64,000 bases of DNA from Carnobacterium_A sp047553015 (GTDB taxonomy: Bacteria > Bacillota > Bacilli > Lactobacillales > Carnobacteriaceae), in NCBI RefSeq assembly GCF_047553015.1, contig NZ_CP180212.1, forward strand, positions 930,001 through 994,000, written 5' to 3'. The notes below the pieces were generated by a model. It saw only the letters and a program-made list of their open reading frames with translations, ran no database searches and was not told where the DNA came from. Position 1 is the first letter of the stretch; each line of letters opens with the position of its first letter. The position numbers and the translations under genes were made by a program. This document shows, one piece after another, positions 1 through 6,827 of this stretch.

Positions 1-1
1 T

Positions 2-343
2 TTAATAGAAACATTAAAACAACCAATAGAAACAGATGAAGTTCGTTTTAAGATTTTAACTAAGCCGATTAGAGAAAACGGGTTAGATACGATGGAGAAA
101 TTCAGAGAATTTATAGAACAGGTGCCTGATTTAGTGATTGAACCCAATAATTTAGAAGGTGTAAGAGTAAACACAAAAGGTATTTACGGTTCAGGCTGGC
201 TGTTGTTGAGAATGAGTTTACACGAGCCTTTACTAGTTCTAACTTTTGAAAGCGATCAAATGGGTACAATCAAACAGTTGCGCCAAAAGTTAAAAGGATT
301 TTTTATTTCACAAGAATGTTTAGATTCATCTGACTTGTCATAA
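2..343 (+). CDS. phosphoglucomutase/phosphomannomutase family, C-terminal end (partial)
   Basis: The gene enters from the left edge, and only its last 113 codons are present; an internal ATG at 92 is not the start. The visible part matches the C-terminal domain (domain IV) of alpha-D-phosphohexomutases: EPNNLEGVRVN near residues 47-57 of the fragment, then GWLLLRMSLHEP, the family's phosphate-binding loop and following strand. These enzymes interconvert hexose 1- and 6-phosphates in the cytoplasm for envelope sugar synthesis. The catalytic serine and metal loops lie outside the window, so substrate (glucose or mannose) cannot be assigned. Confidence 0.75.
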   Translation, partial: LIETLKQPIETDEVRFKILTKPIRENGLDTMEKFREFIEQVPDLVIEPNNLEGVRVNTKGIYGSGWLLLRMSLHEPLLVLTFESDQMGTIKQLRQKLKGFFISQECLDSSDLS

Positions 344-398
344 AAGATTTCATCCTGCCATGACGAGTGGGTAAGCACAATCAAAGGAGCTGGTTAAA

Positions 399-1262
399 AT
401 GAATCAGGGACTACTAGATAGTTACACATGCTACAATGGAGTTGAAATCCCCAAATTAGGATTGGGCGTCTTTTTAATGAAGGATGAGAGTGAGCTAATT
501 GACGCAATTAAGTCAGCTGTTGAATTTGGTTACCGTCATTTTGATACAGCTAAAATATATGAGAACGAAGAGTATGTGGCTAGAGGATTAAAAGAATCAG
601 GTCTGTCACGTGAAGAAGTTTTTTTAACATCAAAAGTTTGGAATTATGATCAAGGATATGAAGAAACAAAAAGAGCTTTTCAAGAATCGCTAGATAAATT
701 AGAGACAGATTATTTAGACTTATACCTAATTCATTGGCCTGCAGAAAAATTTATAGATACATGGCGGGCAATGATTGAATTATATGAAGCTGGAAAAATT
801 AAAGTTATTGGTGTTTCAAATTTTCAAATTCATCATTTAGAAGAATTAAAAAATGCAGGATTAGTGCAACCAATGGTTAATCAAATAGAAACTCATCCGG
901 AGTTTCCACAAAAGGAATTACATGATTACATGAAAGAAAATGGGATCATCCATGAAGCTTGGGGACCATTAGGCCAAGGGAAATCTGACTTATTGAATCA
1001 CTCTATTTTAGCTAAAATAGGGCGAAAATATTTTAAAACACCAGCACAAGTCGTTTTACGTTGGCATCTAGAACGTGGTGAGGTGATTATCCCTAAATCG
1101 ATTCATAGAAATCGAATTAAAGAAAATAGTGAACTCTTTGATTTTTCTTTGACTCAAGAAGACATGGATGAAATTGCTTTATTAAATACAGAAACTCGTT
1201 ATGGTGGAGATCCAGACAATCAAGAACGCCTTAGAGCAACTTCAATTAAACCAACGAAATAA
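399..1262 (+). CDS. aldo/keto reductase
   Basis: A 287-aa cytoplasmic NADPH-dependent oxidoreductase of the AKR superfamily, typical full length. The catalytic tetrad is visible: D49 (HFDTA), Y54, K79 (TSKVW) and H112 (LIHWP). IGVSNF at about 138-143 and IPKSIHRNRIKEN near the C-terminus (cofactor-binding region) also fit. The start has a good SD, AAAGGAG at 383-389, 9 nt before the ATG. It resembles the Bacillus YvgN/YtbE branch, which reduces methylglyoxal and other aldehydes; the true substrate is unknown. It appears to be a single-gene unit ending at a strong terminator. Confidence 0.9.
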   Translation: MNQGLLDSYTCYNGVEIPKLGLGVFLMKDESELIDAIKSAVEFGYRHFDTAKIYENEEYVARGLKESGLSREEVFLTSKVWNYDQGYEETKRAFQESLDKLETDYLDLYLIHWPAEKFIDTWRAMIELYEAGKIKVIGVSNFQIHHLEELKNAGLVQPMVNQIETHPEFPQKELHDYMKENGIIHEAWGPLGQGKSDLLNHSILAKIGRKYFKTPAQVVLRWHLERGEVIIPKSIHRNRIKENSELFDFSLTQEDMDEIALLNTETRYGGDPDNQERLRATSIKPTK

Positions 1263-1300
1263 AAAAAGATTTGGCATAAAAAATGCCAAATCTTTTTTGT
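1263..1300. terminator. bidirectional terminator, aldo/keto reductase and zwf
   Basis: A perfect 10-bp stem, GATTTGGCAT / ATGCCAAATC, around an AAAAA loop is flanked by A-run and T-run tails that extend the pairing. It lies between two convergent genes and can serve both. Confidence 0.9.
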
Positions 1301-1333
1301 TTTTGTTTTGTTTTTTTAAAGAGACTAAACCTA

Positions 1334-2818
1334 TTAATCTTTATTAGGACACCAATGCCATTTGAATCCATCTTTAATCAATAATTTTTCACTATCAGTT
1401 GGTCCCATAGAACCACTGGCATAATTAGGGAAATCAATTGTTTTATTGTCCCAGTGTTCGCGAATAACATCAACGAATTTCCAAGATGTTGCTACTTCAT
1501 CCCAATGAGTGAAGTTAGTTGAATCACCATTTAAACAATCTAGAATAAGTTTTTCATAAGCTTCAGGACTATTCGCAGTTGTTTCAGCAGAATGTTTGTG
1601 TTCTAATTTTAAGGTCTCAGTTTCTAATCCTAATCCTATTTTTTTAGTATTCAATTCTAAAGAAAAACCTTCTGTTGGCTGAATGTAAATAGTAAGAATA
1701 TTAGCAGGTAAAGGCTTATCGTTGTTATCAAATAAATTTAGCGGTACATTTTTAAATTCAATATCAATTTGAGTTCCTTTTTCAGCTAGACGTTTTCCAG
1801 TTCTAAAATAAAAAGGAACACCAGCCCATCTAAAGTTATCAATCAAAATTTTTCCAGCAACAAACGTTTCTGTTTGAGAATCAGGTGCCACATTTATTTC
1901 TTCACGGTAGCCATTTAAATTTTCATGACTACTATCAAGACTAGGACCATATTGGCCTCTAACCATATACTCTGTTACTTCATTTGGTTCAAATAGCCGG
2001 ACAGCTCTTAAAGCTTTAATTTTTTCAGTTCGTATTTCTTTATCTTCTAAGCGAGTAGGAGGCTCCATGGCTAACAAAGAGATAATCTGCAAAATATGGT
2101 TTTGTAACATATCTCTTAAGGCACCACTCGTATCGTAATAACCACCTCGTTCTTCAACACCAAGAGATTCACTTAATGTAATTTGGATATTATCAATATA
2201 ACGACTATTCCACATAGATTCAATCATATAATTTCCAAATCTTACAGCCGAAATATTTTGAACCATTTCTTTTCCTAGATAATGATCAATCCGATAAATT
2301 TGATCTTCCTCAAAAGACGCTCTAATTTTATTATTTAGTTCTAGTGCGCTTTTAAAATCATGTCCAAATGGTTTTTCAATAATTAGATGATTAAAGCCGT
2401 TCGTTGTTATTAGTTCTCGATCTTTTAGATTTTGTGAGATAATGCCAAAAAAATTAGGAGACATAGCCAAGTAAAACAAGCGATTGCCATCTAATTGATA
2501 GTCTTCGTCTAATTTACTAGAAAGCTTCTTTAATGTATCGTAATGATCTACATCAGTCACATTATGAGATTGATAGTAAAAATGACTTGCAAATTTTAGT
2601 GCATGCTCAGGTGAGTCAGTAATATCTTGAATAGAATCAATAACAACCTCACGGTAGAACTCGTCTGTCCATTCTCTCCTAGCTGTGCCAATAACTGCAA
2701 ATTGTTCTTTAAGATACCCTTTTTTATATAATCGATAAAGAGAAGGATATAATTTCCTTTTTGCTAAATCTCCTGTTCCACCAAATATGGTGAAGAGAGC
2801 TTTCTTTTCTGTATTCAT
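1334..2818 (-). CDS. zwf: glucose-6-phosphate 1-dehydrogenase
   Basis: Oxidises glucose 6-phosphate to 6-phosphogluconolactone with NADP+, the entry step of the oxidative pentose phosphate pathway. Landmarks (counted from the upstream TTG, subtract 7 for my start): dinucleotide motif GGTGDLAKRKL at 20-30, EKPFG at 155-159, and the active-site signature RIDHYLGK at 183-190 with its catalytic His region. The longest frame begins at TTG 2839, but that codon lies in the SD AAGGAG (2831-2836). I choose ATG 2818, giving 494 aa, the family length; its 12-nt SD spacing is somewhat long. A sigma-A-type promoter precedes it. It is monocistronic. Confidence 0.95.
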   Translation of the reverse strand: MNTEKKALFTIFGGTGDLAKRKLYPSLYRLYKKGYLKEQFAVIGTARREWTDEFYREVVIDSIQDITDSPEHALKFASHFYYQSHNVTDVDHYDTLKKLSSKLDEDYQLDGNRLFYLAMSPNFFGIISQNLKDRELITTNGFNHLIIEKPFGHDFKSALELNNKIRASFEEDQIYRIDHYLGKEMVQNISAVRFGNYMIESMWNSRYIDNIQITLSESLGVEERGGYYDTSGALRDMLQNHILQIISLLAMEPPTRLEDKEIRTEKIKALRAVRLFEPNEVTEYMVRGQYGPSLDSSHENLNGYREEINVAPDSQTETFVAGKILIDNFRWAGVPFYFRTGKRLAEKGTQIDIEFKNVPLNLFDNNDKPLPANILTIYIQPTEGFSLELNTKKIGLGLETETLKLEHKHSAETTANSPEAYEKLILDCLNGDSTNFTHWDEVATSWKFVDVIREHWDNKTIDFPNYASGSMGPTDSEKLLIKDGFKWHWCPNKD

Positions 2819-2889
2819 TTGCTGTGACCACTCCTTCAATCGATAGATACTAGTCTTTAATATTTTCCTTAAAAAGGATTATCTACTGT

Positions 2890-2918
2890 ATTATACAAGT
2901 ATATGATAGAGGAATCAA
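2890..2918 (-). promoter_or_regulatory. zwf promoter
   Basis: On the minus strand: -35 TTGATT (2918-2913), 17-nt spacer, -10 TATAAT (2895-2890). The match is near consensus and lies about 70 nt upstream of the chosen zwf start. Confidence 0.7.
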
Positions 2919-3073
2919 TTTATCTTGTTTATTTATTTAAAGGAAGATACGAAAAGAAAAGTAAAAAGATTTAGAAAACGAGTGAAACAATAATAAAGTG
3001 AATACAGCAATTATTTTCAATAAAGGGACTTATTAAAAAATCAACAATTCATTAACGGAGCAAGTAGAATTAT

Positions 3074-3081
3074 GTTATAAT
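3074..3081 (+). promoter_or_regulatory. extended -10 promoter of cshB
   Basis: TG-T-TATAAT is an extended -10 element about 45 nt upstream of the helicase start, with no good -35. The rest of the 2840-3127 divergent intergenic region shows only AT-rich sequence and the zwf promoter. Confidence 0.55.
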
Positions 3082-3127
3082 GTAACAGATGCAAAAGAGT
3101 ATCGATAGAAAAGAGGCGTACGAATAG

Positions 3128-4489
3128 ATGGAACATACATTTGAGAGATTTAATATTCAACCATTTTTAATAGAAGCAATTAACGAAATAGGTTTTACAC
3201 AACCTACAGAAGTGCAAGAAAAACTTATTCCAGCCATAAAAAAAGGGAAAAGTGTTATTGGACAATCCCAAACGGGTTCGGGTAAAACACATACCTTTTT
3301 GTTGCCTTTAATTGACGGCATCGATCCTGCTAAAAAAGAAGTTCAAGTTGTCATTACTACACCAAGTAGAGAATTAGCTGAGCAAATATCTAAAGCAGCT
3401 TTACAATTAGTAGAAAATGCACCAGAAAAAATTACTGTTCAAACATATGTTGGTGGTACAGATAAAAAGCGTCAAATAGCTAAATTAGCAGGGACACAAC
3501 CACATATTGTTATTGGAACACCAGGTAGAATTTTAGATTTGATGAATGAGAAAGCATTATTGATTTATACCGCACCGGTCTTAGTAATAGATGAGGCAGA
3601 TATGACATTAGATATGGGATTCCTGGAAGATATTGATAAAATTGCTAGTAAATTACCAACAGAATTACAGATGCTAATTTTCTCAGCAACTATCCCAAAT
3701 AAACTAAAACCTTTCTTGAAGAAGTATATGGAAAACCCTCTATATGAGCAAATCCAACCGAAAGATATTATATCTACAAATATTGAAAACTGGCTTATAT
3801 CTACTAAAGGCCGCGAAAGAATTGATGTTATTTATGAATTACTAACAATTGGACAACCGTATTTAGTTATGATATTTGCTAATACGAAAGTAAAAGTAGA
3901 TGAAATAGCGGATGGATTAAAATCAAGAGGAATTAAAGTAGCTAAAATTCATGGAGACATCCCACCACGTGAAAGAAGACGTGTGATGAAACAAGTCCAA
4001 AATTTAGAGTATCAATTTGTTGTTGCAACAGATTTAGCTGCTCGAGGTATTGATATTGAAGGTGTTTCTCATGTTATCAACGCGGAAATCCCTCGTGATT
4101 TAGATTTCTTTATTCATAGAGTGGGTCGGACAGGTCGTAAAGATTTAAAAGGAACAGCGATTACTTTGTATTCACCAAGTGAAGAGAATTTAGTTATTGA
4201 CATTGAAAAAATGGGCATTACATTTGAGCCTAAAAGTATTAAGCATGGAGAAATCGTAGATACTTTCGATCGCAAGCGCCGTGCTCAGCGTGAAAAGAAA
4301 AAAACAGAATCTCTTGATGGTGAAACAAGAGGAATGTTGAAAAAAGCTAAGAAGACGATTAAACCTGGATATAAGAAAAAAATGGGTCGAGTTATTAAAG
4401 CAAGTAATGTGAAAAAACGTCGTACAGAACGTCGTACACAAGCTAATACTATAAAAAAAGCAAATAAGGCAAGCAATAAAACCAAATAA
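3128..4489 (+). CDS. cshB: DEAD-box RNA helicase, CshB type
   Basis: A 453-aa ATP-dependent RNA helicase acting in mRNA decay, ribosome assembly or cold adaptation. Motifs in order: Q-motif region near the N-terminus (F..F, ..PTEVQ), motif I GQSQTGSGKT 45-54, Ia PSRELAE about 79-85, GTPGR about 130-134, DEAD 155-158, SAT 186-188, ARGIDIEGVSHV about 305-315, and HRVGRTGR 330-337. A strongly basic, low-complexity tail of about 75 residues probably binds RNA. Length and lineup match Bacillus CshB (YqfR) better than the longer CshA. The SD-like AGAGG is weak. Single-gene unit. Confidence 0.88.
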   Translation: MEHTFERFNIQPFLIEAINEIGFTQPTEVQEKLIPAIKKGKSVIGQSQTGSGKTHTFLLPLIDGIDPAKKEVQVVITTPSRELAEQISKAALQLVENAPEKITVQTYVGGTDKKRQIAKLAGTQPHIVIGTPGRILDLMNEKALLIYTAPVLVIDEADMTLDMGFLEDIDKIASKLPTELQMLIFSATIPNKLKPFLKKYMENPLYEQIQPKDIISTNIENWLISTKGRERIDVIYELLTIGQPYLVMIFANTKVKVDEIADGLKSRGIKVAKIHGDIPPRERRRVMKQVQNLEYQFVVATDLAARGIDIEGVSHVINAEIPRDLDFFIHRVGRTGRKDLKGTAITLYSPSEENLVIDIEKMGITFEPKSIKHGEIVDTFDRKRRAQREKKKTESLDGETRGMLKKAKKTIKPGYKKKMGRVIKASNVKKRRTERRTQANTIKKANKASNKTK

Positions 4490-4493
4490 AATT

Positions 4494-4534
4494 AAAAAAG
4501 CAGGTCACATTTTTATGATGTGACCTGCTTTTTA
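4494..4534. terminator. bidirectional terminator, cshB and DUF1189 gene
   Basis: Stem GCAGGTCACAT (4500-4510) / ATGTGACCTGC (4518-4528), 7-nt loop, with A-run and T-run flanks, between convergent genes. Confidence 0.9.
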
Positions 4535-4535
4535 G

Positions 4536-5318
4536 CTATTTTTTAATTATTTTTTCTTTTGGTATCTTCTTGATAGCTAAATAGTAAAAATAAATCGTGA
4601 TAGCTAGTGTTGCTTCTAGTTGGAGATAAGGAGTTAGTTGAAAACTATTTAATACAGCAAAGAAAACAGTAGGCAAAGTTGAAGCAAATAAAACGATTTT
4701 CCAATTATCAGAAAAACGAAGAGAGCGACGACTGAAGGTAGAAACTAAATTAGCAAAAACAGTATAAAGTAAATTATAAATAACAACAATTAATAAATTA
4801 ACAAGCCAAATTAAGATAAAGGATAAGATAAAAATTACACTACTTACTCTTTCCATTCCTAAGAATAAATCTGCAAAGAAAGTGTTATCTAAACCATTCA
4901 TTTTAGAGTAAGAGATATCACCAGGATAACCTGGTGCACTAAGATAAAGGCCATCTTTAAGTAAGGCTAGTCCTATTGTCGTTCCAATCGTATTTTTTTT
5001 GACGTCTTCAGGTGTTTGTTCTCCTGTAGGATCAAAAGTAAAAATAATTGAATCTGTTTGATAAATAAAACTTTTAGTACCTTCCTCAGTTACCAATTGA
5101 TCATCTTCTATTTTAAAAGAGGGCAATTGTTCAGCAATTTTTTGACCATCTCTTTTAAAATCAGCAATTAGTTTATTTCCTTGAATCCAAGTAGGAACAG
5201 CTGTTATGAAGGAAAGAACTATCAGGTACAGTATTATTTTTTTCTTATTCAAGCTACGTGCGGCACTTAACTTCTCCGGATTAAGAAAAGAGGCTTTCAT
5301 TAGATTAAAAAGTTGAAT
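4536..5318 (-). CDS. DUF1189 family membrane protein, probable ATT start
   Basis: An integral membrane protein of about 260 aa in the DUF1189 family, annotated near maltodextrin genes in some Bacilli but of unknown function. One hydrophobic segment lies near the N-terminus; an extracytoplasmic region of about 130 residues follows, then several membrane helices and a basic C-terminus. The longest frame starts at TTG 5387 without an SD. A better reading is a promoter inside that extension (minus strand TTACAA-N16-TATCAT) and SD AGGAG, with ATT at 5318-5316 placed 8 nt downstream, giving MQLFNLMKASF, the usual family N-terminus. The first ATG (5300) is too far from the SD. Confidence 0.75.
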   Translation of the reverse strand: MQLFNLMKASFLNPEKLSAARSLNKKKIILYLIVLSFITAVPTWIQGNKLIADFKRDGQKIAEQLPSFKIEDDQLVTEEGTKSFIYQTDSIIFTFDPTGEQTPEDVKKNTIGTTIGLALLKDGLYLSAPGYPGDISYSKMNGLDNTFFADLFLGMERVSSVIFILSFILIWLVNLLIVVIYNLLYTVFANLVSTFSRRSLRFSDNWKIVLFASTLPTVFFAVLNSFQLTPYLQLEATLAITIYFYYLAIKKIPKEKIIKK

Positions 5319-5454
5319 ATCAATCACTCCTATTACTATGATAAAATCGTTCTTTGTTATTGTAAGCTTTTCTAATAGAAAACTCAATGCTTGGTCTAAC
5401 TATCTGTTATAGAAAGGAAAAAATAACTTTTTATGTTGAATAAAGGCAAAGATT

Positions 5455-5483
5455 TTGAGTTTTATTATGAAAGGTGTTACATT
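5455..5483 (+). promoter_or_regulatory. sodA promoter
   Basis: TTGAGT (5455-5460), 17-nt spacer, TACATT (5478-5483), about 50 nt before the sodA start. A reasonable sigma-A-type match. Confidence 0.6.
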
Positions 5484-5534
5484 TAGAGGGTAGGAGCTAC
5501 AAAAAATAATAAAAACATGTGGAGGAATTTAATT

Positions 5535-6143
5535 ATGGCTTATGAATTACCAGAACTACCTTATGCTTATGATGCACTAGTACCAACTATCGATGAGGAA
5601 ACAATGCACTTGCACCATGATAAGCACCACAACGCTTACTTAACAAACTTAAATAAAGCAATTGAGAATTATCCTGAATTAGCAGGAAAAACAATTGAAG
5701 AATTAATTTCTAATTTAGATACTGTACCTGAAACTATTCGTACGGCTGTTCGCAACAATGGTGGTGGACATGTTAACCATAGTTTCTTCTGGACTATCCT
5801 TACTCCAAATGGCAGCAGTGAGCCAACTGGTGATCTAAAAGAAGCAATTGAAACAACTTTTGGCAGTTTAGATAAGTTTAAAGAAGAATTTGCCGCTTCA
5901 GGCGCAGGACGTTTTGGTTCTGGTTGGGCATGGTTAGTCTTAGATGGGGATAAGTTAGCTGTTATGTCTACTCCTAATCAAGATTCACCATTAACAGAAG
6001 GAAAAACACCAATTTTAGGATTGGATGTATGGGAACATGCTTACTACCTAAATTATAAAAACGTTCGTCCAGATTATATCAAAGCTTTTTGGAATGTAGT
6101 GAACTGGGACGAAGCAGCAAAAAATTACGCATCAGCAAAATAA
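5535..6143 (+). CDS. sodA: superoxide dismutase, Mn/Fe family
   Basis: A 202-aa cytoplasmic enzyme dismutating superoxide to oxygen and peroxide. All four metal ligands are present: H27 (HLHHDKHH), H82 (HVNHSFFW), D164 and H168 (DVWEHAYYLNY). Several Mn-type signatures are visible (GGGHVNHSFFW, GRFGSGWAW), so Mn is the likely metal. ATG 5535 is preferred because SD GGAGG lies 9 nt upstream; the ATG at 5517 overlaps that SD and would add six atypical residues. Monocistronic, with its own promoter and a perfect terminator. Confidence 0.95.
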   Translation: MAYELPELPYAYDALVPTIDEETMHLHHDKHHNAYLTNLNKAIENYPELAGKTIEELISNLDTVPETIRTAVRNNGGGHVNHSFFWTILTPNGSSEPTGDLKEAIETTFGSLDKFKEEFAASGAGRFGSGWAWLVLDGDKLAVMSTPNQDSPLTEGKTPILGLDVWEHAYYLNYKNVRPDYIKAFWNVVNWDEAAKNYASAK

Positions 6144-6150
6144 ATAAAAT

Positions 6151-6190
6151 AAAAAACTCAAGAAATGACTAGTCATTTCTTGAGTTTTTT
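6151..6190. terminator. bidirectional terminator, sodA and pentapeptide gene
   Basis: A perfect 40-nt inverted repeat centred on ATGACT|AGTCAT, with A-run and T-run ends. The minus-strand stop codon lies inside its edge. Confidence 0.9.
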
Positions 6191-6827
6191 ATTTTATTGT
6201 GATACCTAAAGCATTTGCTATAACTAAGGCTTGTACATTACTTAGCGTAAGCCCTTTTAGTAAATCAAGGGAAATTCCTATCCTTTCGAAGGTAGAAGAA
6301 CTTAAATCTAATGCATTTAAATTTGTTTGTAGTAAGTTAATTCCATCTAATTCACAACGATTAAAATCAAGATTTTTCCATTTTAATTCGTAAAAATCAC
6401 TTTCTACTAAACTAGTCTTTTCAAAACGTACTTGTTTCAAAGAACCGTAACTAAAAGAACTATAGTTGGCAAAACATCCTGAAAATAATACGTCCATCAA
6501 TGAGGATTCGGCAAAATTTGTTCCAACTAGCTTAGTATTCGAAAAATGAGTACGTTGAATAATGGACTCAATCATTTCTGTATTGCTAATGTCACAATTA
6601 TCAAAATGGACATCAATCATTTCAATTTGGTGAAAAATACATTGTTTAAAATGAACATTTATAAAAGATACATTTTTAAAACAAATTTTTTCAAAAGAAC
6701 TACCGGTAAGTGTACAATCTTTAAAAACCACTCCAGTATAATAGCTTTCATCTTCTAAGGATTCAAAGTCACTGGGAGATAAATTAGAAGATAATTTAGG
6801 TGATTTAATTGTGTGTTTATTAATCAT
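6189..6827 (-). CDS. pentapeptide-repeat-like protein
   Basis: A 212-aa soluble protein made mostly of degenerate pentapeptide repeats with a hydrophobic or aromatic residue every fifth position (CTLTGSSFEKICFKNVSF, then FDNCDISNTEM, TKLVGTNF, CELDGINLLQTNLNALDL). These are expected to fold as a right-handed quadrilateral beta-helix. The family includes Qnr/MfpA DNA mimics and many proteins of unknown role; nothing here identifies a gyrase protector. SD GGGAG lies 6 nt before the ATG, and the gene overlaps the end of the upstream YfhO-type gene by 8 bp, so the two are translationally linked. Confidence 0.8.
   Translation of the reverse strand: MINKHTIKSPKLSSNLSPSDFESLEDESYYTGVVFKDCTLTGSSFEKICFKNVSFINVHFKQCIFHQIEMIDVHFDNCDISNTEMIESIIQRTHFSNTKLVGTNFAESSLMDVLFSGCFANYSSFSYGSLKQVRFEKTSLVESDFYELKWKNLDFNRCELDGINLLQTNLNALDLSSSTFERIGISLDLLKGLTLSNVQALVIANALGITIK

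Noticed and set aside
4190..4485. Two minus-strand frames inside the 3' end of cshB
   Set aside because: Antisense shadows of the Lys/Arg-rich tail; Phe- and Ser-rich products without start signals.
6189..6827. Qnr-type quinolone resistance protein
   Set aside because: Pentapeptide repeats are degenerate, and nothing beyond the repeat fold points to gyrase protection.
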